Shown in pieces: positions 8,895-20,100 of a stretch of 64,000 bases of DNA (positions within the stretch are counted from its first letter, which is position 1; each line of letters opens with the position of its first letter). The notes under the pieces were generated by a model. It had not been told where the DNA came from, searched no databases, and was given only the letters and a program-made list of their open reading frames with translations. The translations under genes and the position numbers were made by a program. The stretch comes from VRUE01 sp036379955 (GTDB lineage: Bacteria > Actinomycetota > Thermoleophilia > Solirubrobacterales > 70-9). The DNA is taken from contig DASVFR010000048.1 of NCBI GenBank assembly GCA_036379955.1, positions 88,733 through 152,732 on the forward strand, in the 5' to 3' direction.

Positions 8895-8942
8895 CTCGAT
8901 CCTCCTGTCGCAGTTTTGCCGTTCCTGGCCGCTCGGCCAAAG

Positions 8943-9431
8943 CTAGCGCGACGCCAGCGCCTCTGCCTTCTCGGCGCCGGCTCCGAGTCCGGGCCCCGGC
9001 AGCGCCCGCGCGTCGCGGGCGTGCAGCAGCTTGCCGCAGCGTTCGCAGGTGCCGCGGTCGCTGACCGGGCCACCGCACTCCTTGTGGACGATCAGCATCG
9101 GCGGGCCGTCGGGGCTGGGGGAGTAGCGGTCGCCCCAGCGCAGCAGTGCCACGAGCGAGGGCCAGAGGTCGAGTCCCTTCTCGGTCAGGAAGTACTCGTA
9201 GCGCTCGGGGTTCCGTTGGTAGGCACGCCGTTCGAGGATGTCCTCCTCGATCAGCCGCTGCAGGCGGGCGGAGAGGGTGTTGCGGGCGATGCCCAGTCCC
9301 TTCTGCAGGTCGTCGAAGCGTCGCCGCCCGTTCATCACGTCGCGCACGATCAGCAACGTCCAGCGCTCCCCGATCACCTCCAGCGAGCGCGCGATCGAGC
9401 AGACCTGCCCTGGGTAGTCGTTGCGCAGCAC
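8943..9431 (-). CDS. HxlR-family winged-helix regulator with Cys-rich tail
   Basis: MarR-like HxlR transcription factor, about 162 aa from the GTG at 9431. That start is preferred because family homology begins MLRNDYPGQVCSIARSLEVI. An in-frame TTG at 9467 would add 12 residues but would run coding sequence into an operator-like repeat. The wing and recognition helix are seen in IGERWTLLIVRDVMNG, FDDLQKGLGIARNTLSARL and RRAYQRNPERYEYFLTEKG. The tail holds ECGG and CERCG, a possible zinc ribbon or thiol sensor that is not in the minimal family. N-terminal cysteines of HxlR proteins often sense aldehydes or electrophiles, which suits the aldehyde dehydrogenase next door. Confidence 0.85.
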   Translation of the reverse strand: MLRNDYPGQVCSIARSLEVIGERWTLLIVRDVMNGRRRFDDLQKGLGIARNTLSARLQRLIEEDILERRAYQRNPERYEYFLTEKGLDLWPSLVALLRWGDRYSPSPDGPPMLIVHKECGGPVSDRGTCERCGKLLHARDARALPGPGLGAGAEKAEALASR

Positions 9432-9453
9432 GAGAGTGATCTTGGCACACAAG

Positions 9454-9516
9454 GTTGCATCAAGCAACCCACTCGGTTAGGCTCGCCCCAATGCAAGTTG
9501 CATCAAGCAACCCAAC
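9454..9516. promoter_or_regulatory. Two 18-nt operator-like repeats upstream of hxlR-type gene
   Basis: GTTGCATCAAGCAACCCA occurs at 9454–9471 and again at 9499–9516, 45 bases apart start to start. Each copy contains an inverted repeat (GGTTGC-ATCAA-GCAACC in the first, GTTGC-ATCAA-GCAAC in the second). They lie 23–85 bases upstream of the GTG chosen for the HxlR gene and on the other side face the small gene/thioesterase unit. Twin palindromic sites beside an HxlR gene suggest autoregulation and perhaps divergent control. Confidence 0.6.
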
Positions 9517-9569
9517 CCGCTGACTTCGCTTTTAGTTCCGGTATGCGGAACTAAAAGCGAAGTCAGCGG
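9517..9569. repeat. Perfect 24-bp palindrome with 5-nt loop
   Basis: Left arm 9517–9540 and right arm 9546–9569 are exact reverse complements (24 of 24), with GTATG as the loop. The outer part CCGCTGACTTC…GAAGTCAGC recurs in the weaker hairpin at 40931–40980, so this may be one family. It begins directly after the second HxlR operator repeat and ends 28 bases before the next start codon. No U-rich tail follows either arm, so it is not a classical intrinsic terminator. Confidence 0.7.
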
Positions 9570-9596
9570 CCATGAGGCGGAAATGGAGGCAGTGCG

Positions 9597-9752
9597 ATGA
9601 GGCTGATTCCTAGGCATAGGCACCATCACCGGCCGCGGCAGCTGCGGGTCTCGATCAGCGAGGCGGAGATCGCGGCGGATCTGCTCTATCCGGCGCAGCC
9701 GCGGGCGACTCGGCAGCGGGTCGGTGCCGGACGGCGAAAGGCGGGCCGGTGA
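9597..9752 (+). CDS. Small basic hypothetical protein, 51 aa
   Basis: Unrecognised small protein. The ATG at 9597 is preceded at about 8 bases by GGAGG (9585–9589), one of the better ribosome-binding sites in the region. The stop TGA overlaps the GTG start of the thioesterase by 4 bases (GTGA), the coupling pattern seen throughout this genome. The product is Arg- and His-rich (MRLIPRHRHHHRPRQLRVSI…) with a short possible helix SEAEIAADLL. It could equally be a leader peptide that couples thioesterase translation to initiation at the strong site. No function is assigned. Confidence 0.45.
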   Translation: MRLIPRHRHHHRPRQLRVSISEAEIAADLLYPAQPRATRQRVGAGRRKAGR

Positions 9753-10318
9753 GCGGCGAAGGGACCGTCGTCACCGCGCCGGAGGGGACCGCCCAGGACG
9801 TGGCGGAAGCCTTCGCCGCGGCGAACCCCGAGAGCTCGCGCAGCCGCACGATCGTCTGGCAGGACCCGCTGCCGACCGCGGCGGCTGGGGCGACGATGAC
9901 TGGCATGGAGTACATGACCGCGGTGGTCACCGGCGAGGTCCCGCCGCCGCCGATCGCGGTGACGATGAGGTTGCGTCCGGTCGAGCTCGAAGTGGGCCGC
10001 GTCGTCTTCGAGGGCGAACCGGGGGAGGAGCACTACAACCCGATCGGCGTCGTCCACGGCGGCTATGCGGCGACGCTGCTCGACTCGGCCCTCGGCTGCG
10101 CCGTTCACACCACGCTTCCCGCCGGCGTCGGCTACACCTCGCTCGGTCTCGAGGCCAAGTACGTGCGGCCGATCACCCGCGACACCGGCCGCGTCCTCTG
10201 CGAGGCCCGGGTCCTCTACGGCGGCCGCCGTCAGGCCACCTCGGAGGCCAACCTGACCGCAGCCGACAGCGGCAAGCTTCTGGCGCACGGGATCGCCACC
10301 AGCATGATCCTAAGCTAG
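9749..10318 (+). CDS. PaaI-type hotdog thioesterase, 189 aa
   Basis: Acyl-CoA thioesterase of the hotdog fold, PaaI/YbgC-like, hydrolysing a (probably aromatic or short-chain) acyl-CoA. The signature YNPIGVVHGGYAATLLDSAL contains the HGG turn and the catalytic acidic residue on the long central helix; the C-terminal strands read SLGLEAKYVRPI and RVLYGGRRQATSEANL. About 50 N-terminal residues precede the domain and match nothing I know. It starts with GTG, overlapping the small upstream gene. Together with the dehydrogenases nearby it fits acyl-CoA turnover. Confidence 0.85.
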   Translation: MSGEGTVVTAPEGTAQDVAEAFAAANPESSRSRTIVWQDPLPTAAAGATMTGMEYMTAVVTGEVPPPPIAVTMRLRPVELEVGRVVFEGEPGEEHYNPIGVVHGGYAATLLDSALGCAVHTTLPAGVGYTSLGLEAKYVRPITRDTGRVLCEARVLYGGRRQATSEANLTAADSGKLLAHGIATSMILS

Positions 10319-10319
10319 A

Positions 10320-10362
10320 TATAGCTGATTTGCAATAAATACATATCTGCTATTTTCTATGC
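10320..10362 (+). promoter_or_regulatory. AT-rich promoter/operator of the XRE–nucleotidyltransferase pair
   Basis: A 43-base stretch far richer in A and T than its surroundings separates the thioesterase stop from the XRE start. It contains TTGCAA (10330–10335), a TATTTT-like element (10351–10356) and the inverted halves ATAGC…GCTAT. The 15-base spacing between the hexamers is short, so the exact promoter is uncertain. Self-repression by the XRE protein is the likeliest mode of control. Confidence 0.35.
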
Positions 10363-10695
10363 GTGACAATGACGCCAGGGCAGCTGCTACGCGAAGCCCG
10401 CAAGAGGCATGGCGTCAGTCAGAAGCAGCTGGCGATGCGGGCCTCGACGACGCAGTCGGCGATCTCGCGGATCGAGCGAGACAACATCTCGCCCTCGGTC
10501 GAGACGCTGCGTGAGCTGCTCTATCTGCTCGGGGAGGACCTGACGCTGGGTGCCGAGGAGCGCGATTCGGGAATCGACCGTTCGCTGAATGCCGAGCGGC
10601 TGAAGGTCTCACCCTCCGAGCGCCTCGAATACGGCATGGCCTTCGCCAACCAGGTGATCTCGATGAGCCCCCTGCCCCGCCGGGAGGCGTGGTGA
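10363..10695 (+). CDS. XRE-family regulator/antitoxin, 110 aa
   Basis: Helix-turn-helix protein with the Cro/C1 fold at residues about 5–62: LLREARKRHGVSQKQLAMRA, TTQSAISRIERDNISPSVET and LRELLYLLGEDL. The second half contains ERLKVSPSERLEYGMAFANQ, a segment common to XRE proteins paired with nucleotidyltransferase-like partners. GTG at 10363 is used; an ATG lies two codons later. The stop overlaps the start region of the next gene. The arrangement resembles a two-gene toxin–antitoxin unit in which this protein neutralises or represses the downstream enzyme. Confidence 0.8.
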   Translation: MTMTPGQLLREARKRHGVSQKQLAMRASTTQSAISRIERDNISPSVETLRELLYLLGEDLTLGAEERDSGIDRSLNAERLKVSPSERLEYGMAFANQVISMSPLPRREAW

Positions 10696-11219
10696 CCGAC
10701 ACGCGATCGCTTCCCGTCAAGGCTCCAGAAATCGACCGGTTGCTTGGGCCTCTGATCACCCACGGTGTCGATTTCGTTCTGATCGGCGGCCAGGCTGGGA
10801 TCGCTCACGGCTCCAGCTATCCAAGCTATGACGTCGATGTGCTTTACGCCCGCGGCCGAGACAACGTGGCGCGCCTCGTCACGGCCCTCAAAGAGATTGG
10901 CGTTCGCCTCCGCGGTGCACCGGCCGATCTTCCTTTCATCCTCGATGGGAAGACGATCGAGAACGGTGCCAACTTCACGTTCATCACTTCGTATGGCGAT
11001 TTCGACGTGCTTGCGGATGCGGCGGGAATGCCGTCCTATGACGAGCTGAAGTCGGCCGCGGTCGATCGCGAAGTATTCGGCCACGTCGTCAAGGTTGCCT
11101 CGATCGACCACCTGATCGCGATGAAGCGGGCGGCGGGCAGGACGAAGGACAAGCTGATGGTCGAGGAGTACATCGTGCTCGCGGACGAGCAACGCCGGAC
11201 GGGTCGCGACGGCGAGTAG
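10689..11219 (+). CDS. Nucleotidyltransferase-fold protein paired with XRE gene, 176 aa
   Basis: Protein with the minimal nucleotidyltransferase signature: LIGGQAGIAHGSSYPSYDVDVLY (residues about 31–53), the Gly-Gly turn followed by the two metal-binding aspartates of DVDV, and a third acidic position in YGDFDVL. The rest is a helical tail containing KVASIDHLIAMKRAAGRTKD. Similar folds occur in AbiEii toxins and MNT antitoxins. Two consecutive GTG codons (10689 and 10692) could both start it; the second gives a GTGA overlap with the XRE stop. The pairing suggests a toxin–antitoxin or phage-defence unit, but this is inference. Confidence 0.7.
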   Translation: MVTDTRSLPVKAPEIDRLLGPLITHGVDFVLIGGQAGIAHGSSYPSYDVDVLYARGRDNVARLVTALKEIGVRLRGAPADLPFILDGKTIENGANFTFITSYGDFDVLADAAGMPSYDELKSAAVDREVFGHVVKVASIDHLIAMKRAAGRTKDKLMVEEYIVLADEQRRTGRDGE

Positions 11220-11226
11220 GGGAGCG

Positions 11227-12663
<1,437 letters not shown>

Positions 12664-12789
12664 GAGTCGGCGAGTCTATGACGTTGCGCACAGCGGGCGG
12701 CCGTAGGCTCGCGCTATCGTCTCGAGTGGGCCAGGCGGCCCTCCTCTATCGAGCCGAGACCCGGCACAACCACTAGAAGAAAGGCAGCC

Positions 12790-13971
12790 ATGCCCAGCAC
12801 AGTGATCCTCGGTACCGCGCGCACGCCCTTCGGCAAGATGGGCGGCACGCTCTCCTCCCTCGACGCCACCGACCTCGGCGGCCACGCGATCTCGGCGGCG
12901 CTGGAGCGCTCCGGCGTCGCCCCCGAGCAGGTCGAACAGGTTGTCTTCGGCCAGGTCCTGCAGGCCGGCCAGGGCCAGATCCCCTCGCGCCAGGCCCAGA
13001 TCAAGGGCGGCATCCCCAAGGAGGTGCCTTCGGAGACGATCAACAAGGTCTGCGCCTCGGGCATGCGCTCGGTGGGCATCGCCGACATGGCGATCCGCGC
13101 CGGCGACACCGAGGTCGCCGTCACCGGCGGCATGGAGTCGATGAGCCAGGCCCCGCACATCCTGCCGGGCGCCCGCTTCGGCTACCGGATGGGCCATGTG
13201 GAAACGATCGACGCGATGGTCCACGACGGCCTCACCAACCCCTTCACCGAGAAGCAGATGATCAACGAGGCGAGCGAGGTCTCCAACGAGCTGGAGATCA
13301 CCCGCGCCGACATGGACCGCTTCGCCGAGCGCTCCCACCGGCTCGCCGCCGAGGCGACCGATGCCGGCCGCCTCGCCGATGAGATCGTCGGGATCACGGT
13401 CAAGTCGCGCAAGGGCGAGAACACGATCGAGGTCGACGAGGCGATCCGCGCCGAGACCACGGTTGAGACGCTTGCCGGCTTGCGCGCAATCGGCGGCGAG
13501 GACGCGACCCACACGGCGGGCAACGCCCCCGGCGTCAACGACGGCGCCGGCGCGCTCGTCGTCGCCTCCGGGGAGTGGGCGGAGAAGGAAGGGAAGACGG
13601 TGCTCGCCCGCGTCGTCTCCTACGGCACGGTCGCCGACGACTTCCCCTACCTGGCGAAAACGCCGGCCAACGCCGCCAAGCAGGCGCTGGAGAAGATCGG
13701 CAAGACCCCCGAGGACGTCGACCTCTGGGAGATCAACGAGGCCTTCGCCTCGGTCGCCCTCAACTCGGTGCGGATGCTCGGGGTCGACGAGGACAAGGTC
13801 AACGTCAATGGCGGCGCGATCGCTCTGGGCCACCCGATCGGCGCCTCCGGCGCCCGCATCGTCGGCTCGCTCGTCCACGAGCTGAACCGGCGCGGCGGCG
13901 GCCTCGGCGTCGCCGCGATCTGCTCCGGCGGCGGCCAGGGCGACGCGATCGTGATCGAAGTCGCCGGCTAG
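12790..13971 (+). CDS. Acetyl-CoA C-acyltransferase (thiolase)
   Basis: Thiolase of 393 aa that condenses two acetyl-CoA or cleaves 3-ketoacyl-CoA. The nucleophilic cysteine is Cys88 in INKVCASGMRSV; the other active-site segments are EINEAFASVALN (His/Asn region), GGAIALGHPIGASGAR and the second cysteine in ICSGGGQGDAIVIE. The length and order are those of the biosynthetic/degradative acetyl-CoA acetyltransferase group. A GAAAGG ribosome-binding site lies upstream of the ATG. The HAD phosphatase follows after 7 bases, then the mutase, so the three may be one transcript. Confidence 0.93.
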   Translation: MPSTVILGTARTPFGKMGGTLSSLDATDLGGHAISAALERSGVAPEQVEQVVFGQVLQAGQGQIPSRQAQIKGGIPKEVPSETINKVCASGMRSVGIADMAIRAGDTEVAVTGGMESMSQAPHILPGARFGYRMGHVETIDAMVHDGLTNPFTEKQMINEASEVSNELEITRADMDRFAERSHRLAAEATDAGRLADEIVGITVKSRKGENTIEVDEAIRAETTVETLAGLRAIGGEDATHTAGNAPGVNDGAGALVVASGEWAEKEGKTVLARVVSYGTVADDFPYLAKTPANAAKQALEKIGKTPEDVDLWEINEAFASVALNSVRMLGVDEDKVNVNGGAIALGHPIGASGARIVGSLVHELNRRGGGLGVAAICSGGGQGDAIVIEVAG

Positions 13972-13978
13972 GAGCGCC

Positions 13979-14767
13979 GTGAGCCGCGCCGCGGCCTTCT
14001 TCGATCTCGACAAGACCCTGATGGCGGGGTCGTCGGGAATGCAGTTCGCCCGCGTCGCCCGCCGCCACAAGCTGGTCGGCCGGCGCCAGCTTGCCAGCTG
14101 GGGGGTCGAGCACCTGCGCTACCGCCTGCGCGGCACAACCGACGAGCGCACCGCCGAGGTCCTGCGGGTCGCCCGCGAGCTGATCGCGGGCGTGCCCGCC
14201 CGCAGCCTCGAACGGATGAACCCCGAGGTGATGGCGGCGATCCTGCCGCGCGTCTACCCGCAGATGCTGGAAGAGGTCTACGCCCACCAGGACGCCGGCC
14301 GGCCGACCTTCATCGTCAGCGCCGCCGGCAGCGGCGTGGTCGAGTCGCTTGCGGCGGTGCTCGGCATGGAGGGCGGCGTCGGCACCCGCTACGGCATCGG
14401 CGAGGACGGCGCCCTGACCGGTCGCTTCGACGGCCCCTTCGTCTACGGCGAGGGCAAGGTCGAGGCGATGCAGGTCTACGCCGCCGAGCACGGCATCGAC
14501 CTCGCCGCCTCCTACGCCTACTCCGACTCGGCCTCGGACCTGCCGATGCTGCGCGCGGTCGGCAACCCGGTGGTCGTCAACCCCGACCCGCCGCTCCTGG
14601 AGATCGCCCGTGAGGAAGGCTGGCAGGTGATGCGTTTCGAGCGCCTCGGCCGCCGCCTAGTTGCCCTCGCCGTCACCGTGCTGGCGACCGTCGGCGGCTT
14701 CGGCGCCTCCCGCATAGCCGCTCGCCGCAAGGCCCCGCCGCCCCGTCGCTTCCCGTCTCGCCGCTAG
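13979..14767 (+). CDS. HAD-IB family phosphatase, SerB-like, 262 aa
   Basis: Haloacid-dehalogenase superfamily hydrolase of subfamily IB. The nucleophile motif is FFDLDKTLM (Asp9 and Asp11), motif II appears as FIVSAAG, and motif III/IV as YAYSDSASDLPML. Family members dephosphorylate phosphoserine or small phosphometabolites, and many carry a C-terminal membrane tail. Here LVALAVTVLATVGGFGAS (about residues 225–242) is a plausible tail anchor followed by a basic end. GTG at 13979 starts it 7 bases after the thiolase. The substrate is unknown. Confidence 0.85.
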   Translation: MSRAAAFFDLDKTLMAGSSGMQFARVARRHKLVGRRQLASWGVEHLRYRLRGTTDERTAEVLRVARELIAGVPARSLERMNPEVMAAILPRVYPQMLEEVYAHQDAGRPTFIVSAAGSGVVESLAAVLGMEGGVGTRYGIGEDGALTGRFDGPFVYGEGKVEAMQVYAAEHGIDLAASYAYSDSASDLPMLRAVGNPVVVNPDPPLLEIAREEGWQVMRFERLGRRLVALAVTVLATVGGFGASRIAARRKAPPPRRFPSRR

Positions 14768-14770
14768 CCT

Positions 14771-16399
<1,629 letters not shown>

Positions 16400-16410
16400 T
16401 TCCGACCGCG

Positions 16411-17127
16411 CTACAGCAGCGCCACCACCGCTTCTTCGAACACCTTCGGTTCCTGCAGCCCGAAGTGAAGCAGCGGCCGGGCCTCGCCGCCTGTCGGCCC
16501 GATCAAGAACGAAGGGGTGCTGTCCAGGCGTTTGGCGCTCGCCAGTTCGGCGTCGGCCCGAAGCTGCGGCACCCAGCCCTGGGGGACGGTACGCGACGCT
16601 TTCCATTCTTCCCGGTGCAATCCCGCTCCCCGCGCGATCTGATCGAGAAACGCTTCGTCGACGTAGCCGGTGAACTCCGGCCCCTGGTCGCGATAGAAGA
16701 CGTCGATGAAGTCCCAGAGCTTGCCCTGTTCCCCGGCCGCCAGCGCCGCTGCCTGCTGTTCGACGAATTCGGGCCAGCCGCCTGCCTTCTGCGTGTCCGT
16801 TTCGCGGGAGCGATAGCGGATCTGCAGCTCGCCGTCTCTCACGAAGCGGCGAATCAGGAAGGGAAGCGCACCGAGCATCACTTGACGAGACTCTTTGCAC
16901 TGCAGGTCGCCGAAGAACTGCAGCGTCACCGGAGCCTTGGGGGAGCCGAGGACCGAACCGTGCTGGGGAATGCCGCCAAGCAGGACGTGGGTGCGCCGCG
17001 CCGCGCCGGGTTGCGGCGTGATCGCCAACCCCCGCCCAGCGTCGCCCCGTGTCAGTACCGCGATGACCAAGGCAAGCGAGAGAACGAGAAGCAAGCACTT
17101 CAGCTTGTTCTCCCTTATGACTTGCAT
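16411..17127 (-). CDS. Secreted or anchored DsbA-like thioredoxin-fold protein with a single Cys
   Basis: Protein of 238 aa with an N-terminal hydrophobic segment (LLLVLSLALVIAVL, residues about 12–25) that anchors or exports it, then a DsbA-type thioredoxin fold: VTLQFFGDLQCKESRQVML, and the cis-Pro loop DSTPSFLIGPTGGE. The normal redox pair CxxC is reduced to CKES, so one cysteine is missing and disulfide oxidase activity is unlikely. A reductase, mixed-disulfide or binding role is possible. It diverges from the RHS toxin gene with 70 bases between, and may assist or simply accompany that cassette. Confidence 0.75.
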   Translation of the reverse strand: MQVIRENKLKCLLLVLSLALVIAVLTRGDAGRGLAITPQPGAARRTHVLLGGIPQHGSVLGSPKAPVTLQFFGDLQCKESRQVMLGALPFLIRRFVRDGELQIRYRSRETDTQKAGGWPEFVEQQAAALAAGEQGKLWDFIDVFYRDQGPEFTGYVDEAFLDQIARGAGLHREEWKASRTVPQGWVPQLRADAELASAKRLDSTPSFLIGPTGGEARPLLHFGLQEPKVFEEAVVALL

Positions 17128-17197
17128 TCCCCTGACCCTACCGCCATACTGCGCAAATGGTCAAGAATTCTTATGTATTAGAACGCGGATTAACCCG

Positions 17198-20100
17198 ATG
17201 ACCATCCGGGCCAGAGCAATTGCCGTCTGCCTTTTGGCCCTTCTCGCTGTAATTGCCTTCGCCGCCACCTACGCCTTCGCCTGCCCGGTCGAGCCGCCGG
17301 TAGACGCTGGCAACAAGCTCGGCGGCGGGAACGCATCTGCCCCCAACGTAGGCAACTGCTCCGTGGCGTTTCCCGTCAACTGCGCCACCGGCAACCAGTT
17401 CGAGGAACAGACCGACATTGTTGTCGGCGGTCGTGGCCCTGCCCTGCACCTCACCCGCACCTACAACTCCCAACTCGCCGCCGAAGCAAAAGAAGCCGGC
17501 CCCTGGGGCTACGGCTGGTCGGGCCCCTACAGCTCGCACCTGGAATTCAACAAAGAATCGGGAGCAGTCACCGTCGTGCAGGAAAACGGCGCCACCGCGA
17601 TCTTCTCGCTCATCGAAGGCAAATACGTCCCCGGTGCTTGGATCCAAGCGAAACTCCTCAAAGAAGGCGCTGAATACATCTTCACCCTGCCCGACCAGGA
17701 AAAGCTTTGGTTCGACTCCGAAGGCAAGCTCACCAAACAGGAAGACCGCAATGGCAACGCGCTCAGCTTCGGCTACGAATCGGGCAAGCTCACCCTCGTC
17801 GAAGACGCCGCCAAACGCTTCCTCCTCTTCGTCTACGGCGGCGCCCAGGTATCGAGCGTCATCGACCCGATGAGCCACGTGGTCAGCTTCGGCCACGAAT
17901 CGGGCAACCTCACCTCGGTGACTCTCTCCAAACTGGAAGGCGCGCGCTGGAAATTCAAATACGACGCCTCCCATCAGCTGACCGAAATGACCGACGGTCG
18001 TGGTGGCATCGTCAAAACCGAATACGACGAAAAAAACCGCGTCAAAAAACAAACCGACCCGATGGAACGGGTGACCAAATTCGAATACGGCGAATCCGGC
18101 GGCCACAAGACGACGACGATCACCGAGCCCAACGGCTCTACGAAATTCGAGAAGTTCAACGAAGCGGGGGAGCCACTGGAAGTGATTGCGGCCAAAGGCA
18201 CGGGCCTGGAACGCAAATCGACCTACGAATACGACGAAGCCTACGGGCTCCTCAAAGCGACCGACGCTCTCGGCCATTCGACGACCTACGAATACAACGC
18301 CGCCGGCGATCTGACGCTGGAAAAAGATGCCGAAGGCAACGAAACCAAATGGACCTACAACTCCACCCACGACGTCGAAACCGAAACGACCCCAAGGGGC
18401 GAGAAAACGACCTATAAACGCGACGGCAAAGGCAACGTAGAAGAAATCGAACGCCCCGCCCCTGGCGAAACGACCCAGAAAGCGACCTTCAAACACGCGT
18501 CAAACGGCGATCTGGAAACAGCCACTGACCCGCTTGGCCGCGAAACCAAATTCGAATACGACACCTACGGCGACCTCAAAGCCGAAACCGATCCTGCCGG
18601 CGACAAGACCACTTGGACCTACGACAAAGACGGCCAGATGCTGAGCGAAGTCAGCCCCCGCGGCAACGAAGAAGGCGCTAAAGCCTCTGAATTCGAAACC
18701 AAAATCGAACGCGACGCTCTAGGGCGGCCGATCAAGGCCACCGACCCACTCGGCCACGAAACCAAATACGTCTATGACAAAAACGGCAACGTCGAATCGA
18801 TGACCGACGCCAACGGCCACGCGACCACCTACGTCTATGACGCCGACGACGAGCGCATCGAAGTCAAAGCCGCCAACGGTACCTTCGTGGTCATCTCCTA
18901 CGACAGCATGGGGCGCGTGATAGGGCGGTCCCCCGATCATCTTAAAGTCGGCAGAAAGAGGCTCTACATACGCAACGTGCTTGGAGAGGTCGTGGAAGAA
19001 ATCGATCCTCTCTCACGCATAACGACCAAGGAATACGACGCCGCCGGCAACCTCGAAAAAGTCACGGACGCTCTCAGCCGGACCACGAAATACACCTACG
19101 ATGCGGCCGATAGACCGACCAAAGTCGACTACTCCGAAGAAGCGACGCCCGATGTCACCTACAAATACGACAAAGACGGCAACGTCGTCGAAATGACCGA
19201 CGGTACCGGGACGACGACCCGCGAATACGACCAGCTCGGTCGGCTGGCCGAAGTCAAAAACGGCAAAAAAGAAGTCGTCAAATACAAATACGACCTCGGT
19301 AACCAGCAGACCGAAATCGTCTATCCCAACGGCGAAGCGATCAAACGCGCCTTCGACAAAGCCGGGCGTATGGAAAAGATCACCGACTGGCTCGGCAAGG
19401 AAACGACCTTCGCCTACAACCGAGACTCGCAGGTCAAAGCGATGACCTTCCCAACTGAAATCACGAACGTCGACGAATATGCCTACGACAAAGCCGATCA
19501 GCTCTCAGAAGTCTCGATGAAGAAGAAAGCCGAAGTTCTGGCCTCGATGACCTACGCGCGGGACAAAATAGGCCAGATCGAAAAAGCCGTCGAGACGGGC
19601 TTCTCCGAAGAACCCGAACGCAAATACGAATACGACGCCGGCAACCGACTGCTCAAAAGCAACGGCACCGTCTTCGAATACGACGCGGCAAACAACGTGA
19701 CCAAGATCTCCCCAACCACCTACACTTACGACAACGGCGATCAGATCGAAACGGCGAGCAACGCGACCTTCGAATTCAACAAAGTCGGCCAGCGGGTCAA
19801 AGAAACGCCTTCCGGGGGATCGGCCATTCCGTATTCCTACGACCAGGCCGGCAACCTGATCTTGACCAAAAACGGGTCGATTGAAAACACCTTCAAATAC
19901 GATGGGACCGGTCTGCGGACTACAGAAACGAGGAATACCTCGACCTATCCGATGGTCTGGGACCTCACGTCAGGACTATCACTTCAGCTGCGCGCCGGAA
20001 ACGACTACTTCATCTACGGCCCAGAGGGTCTGCCGATTGAGCAGATCACATCGGGTTCGGCGACGTATCTACATCACGATCAGCTCGGATCGATTCGTGT

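Noticed and set aside
12664..12789. Small gene or RNA in the gap between pepA and the thiolase
   Set aside because: No ribosome-binding site with a plausible frame and no strong stem; probably just the two divergent promoters.
17800..19700. Regular repeats that could suggest CRISPR or satellite DNA
   Set aside because: They are degenerate in-frame YD repeats of the RHS protein, with variable period and full coding potential; no identical repeats with unique spacers are present.
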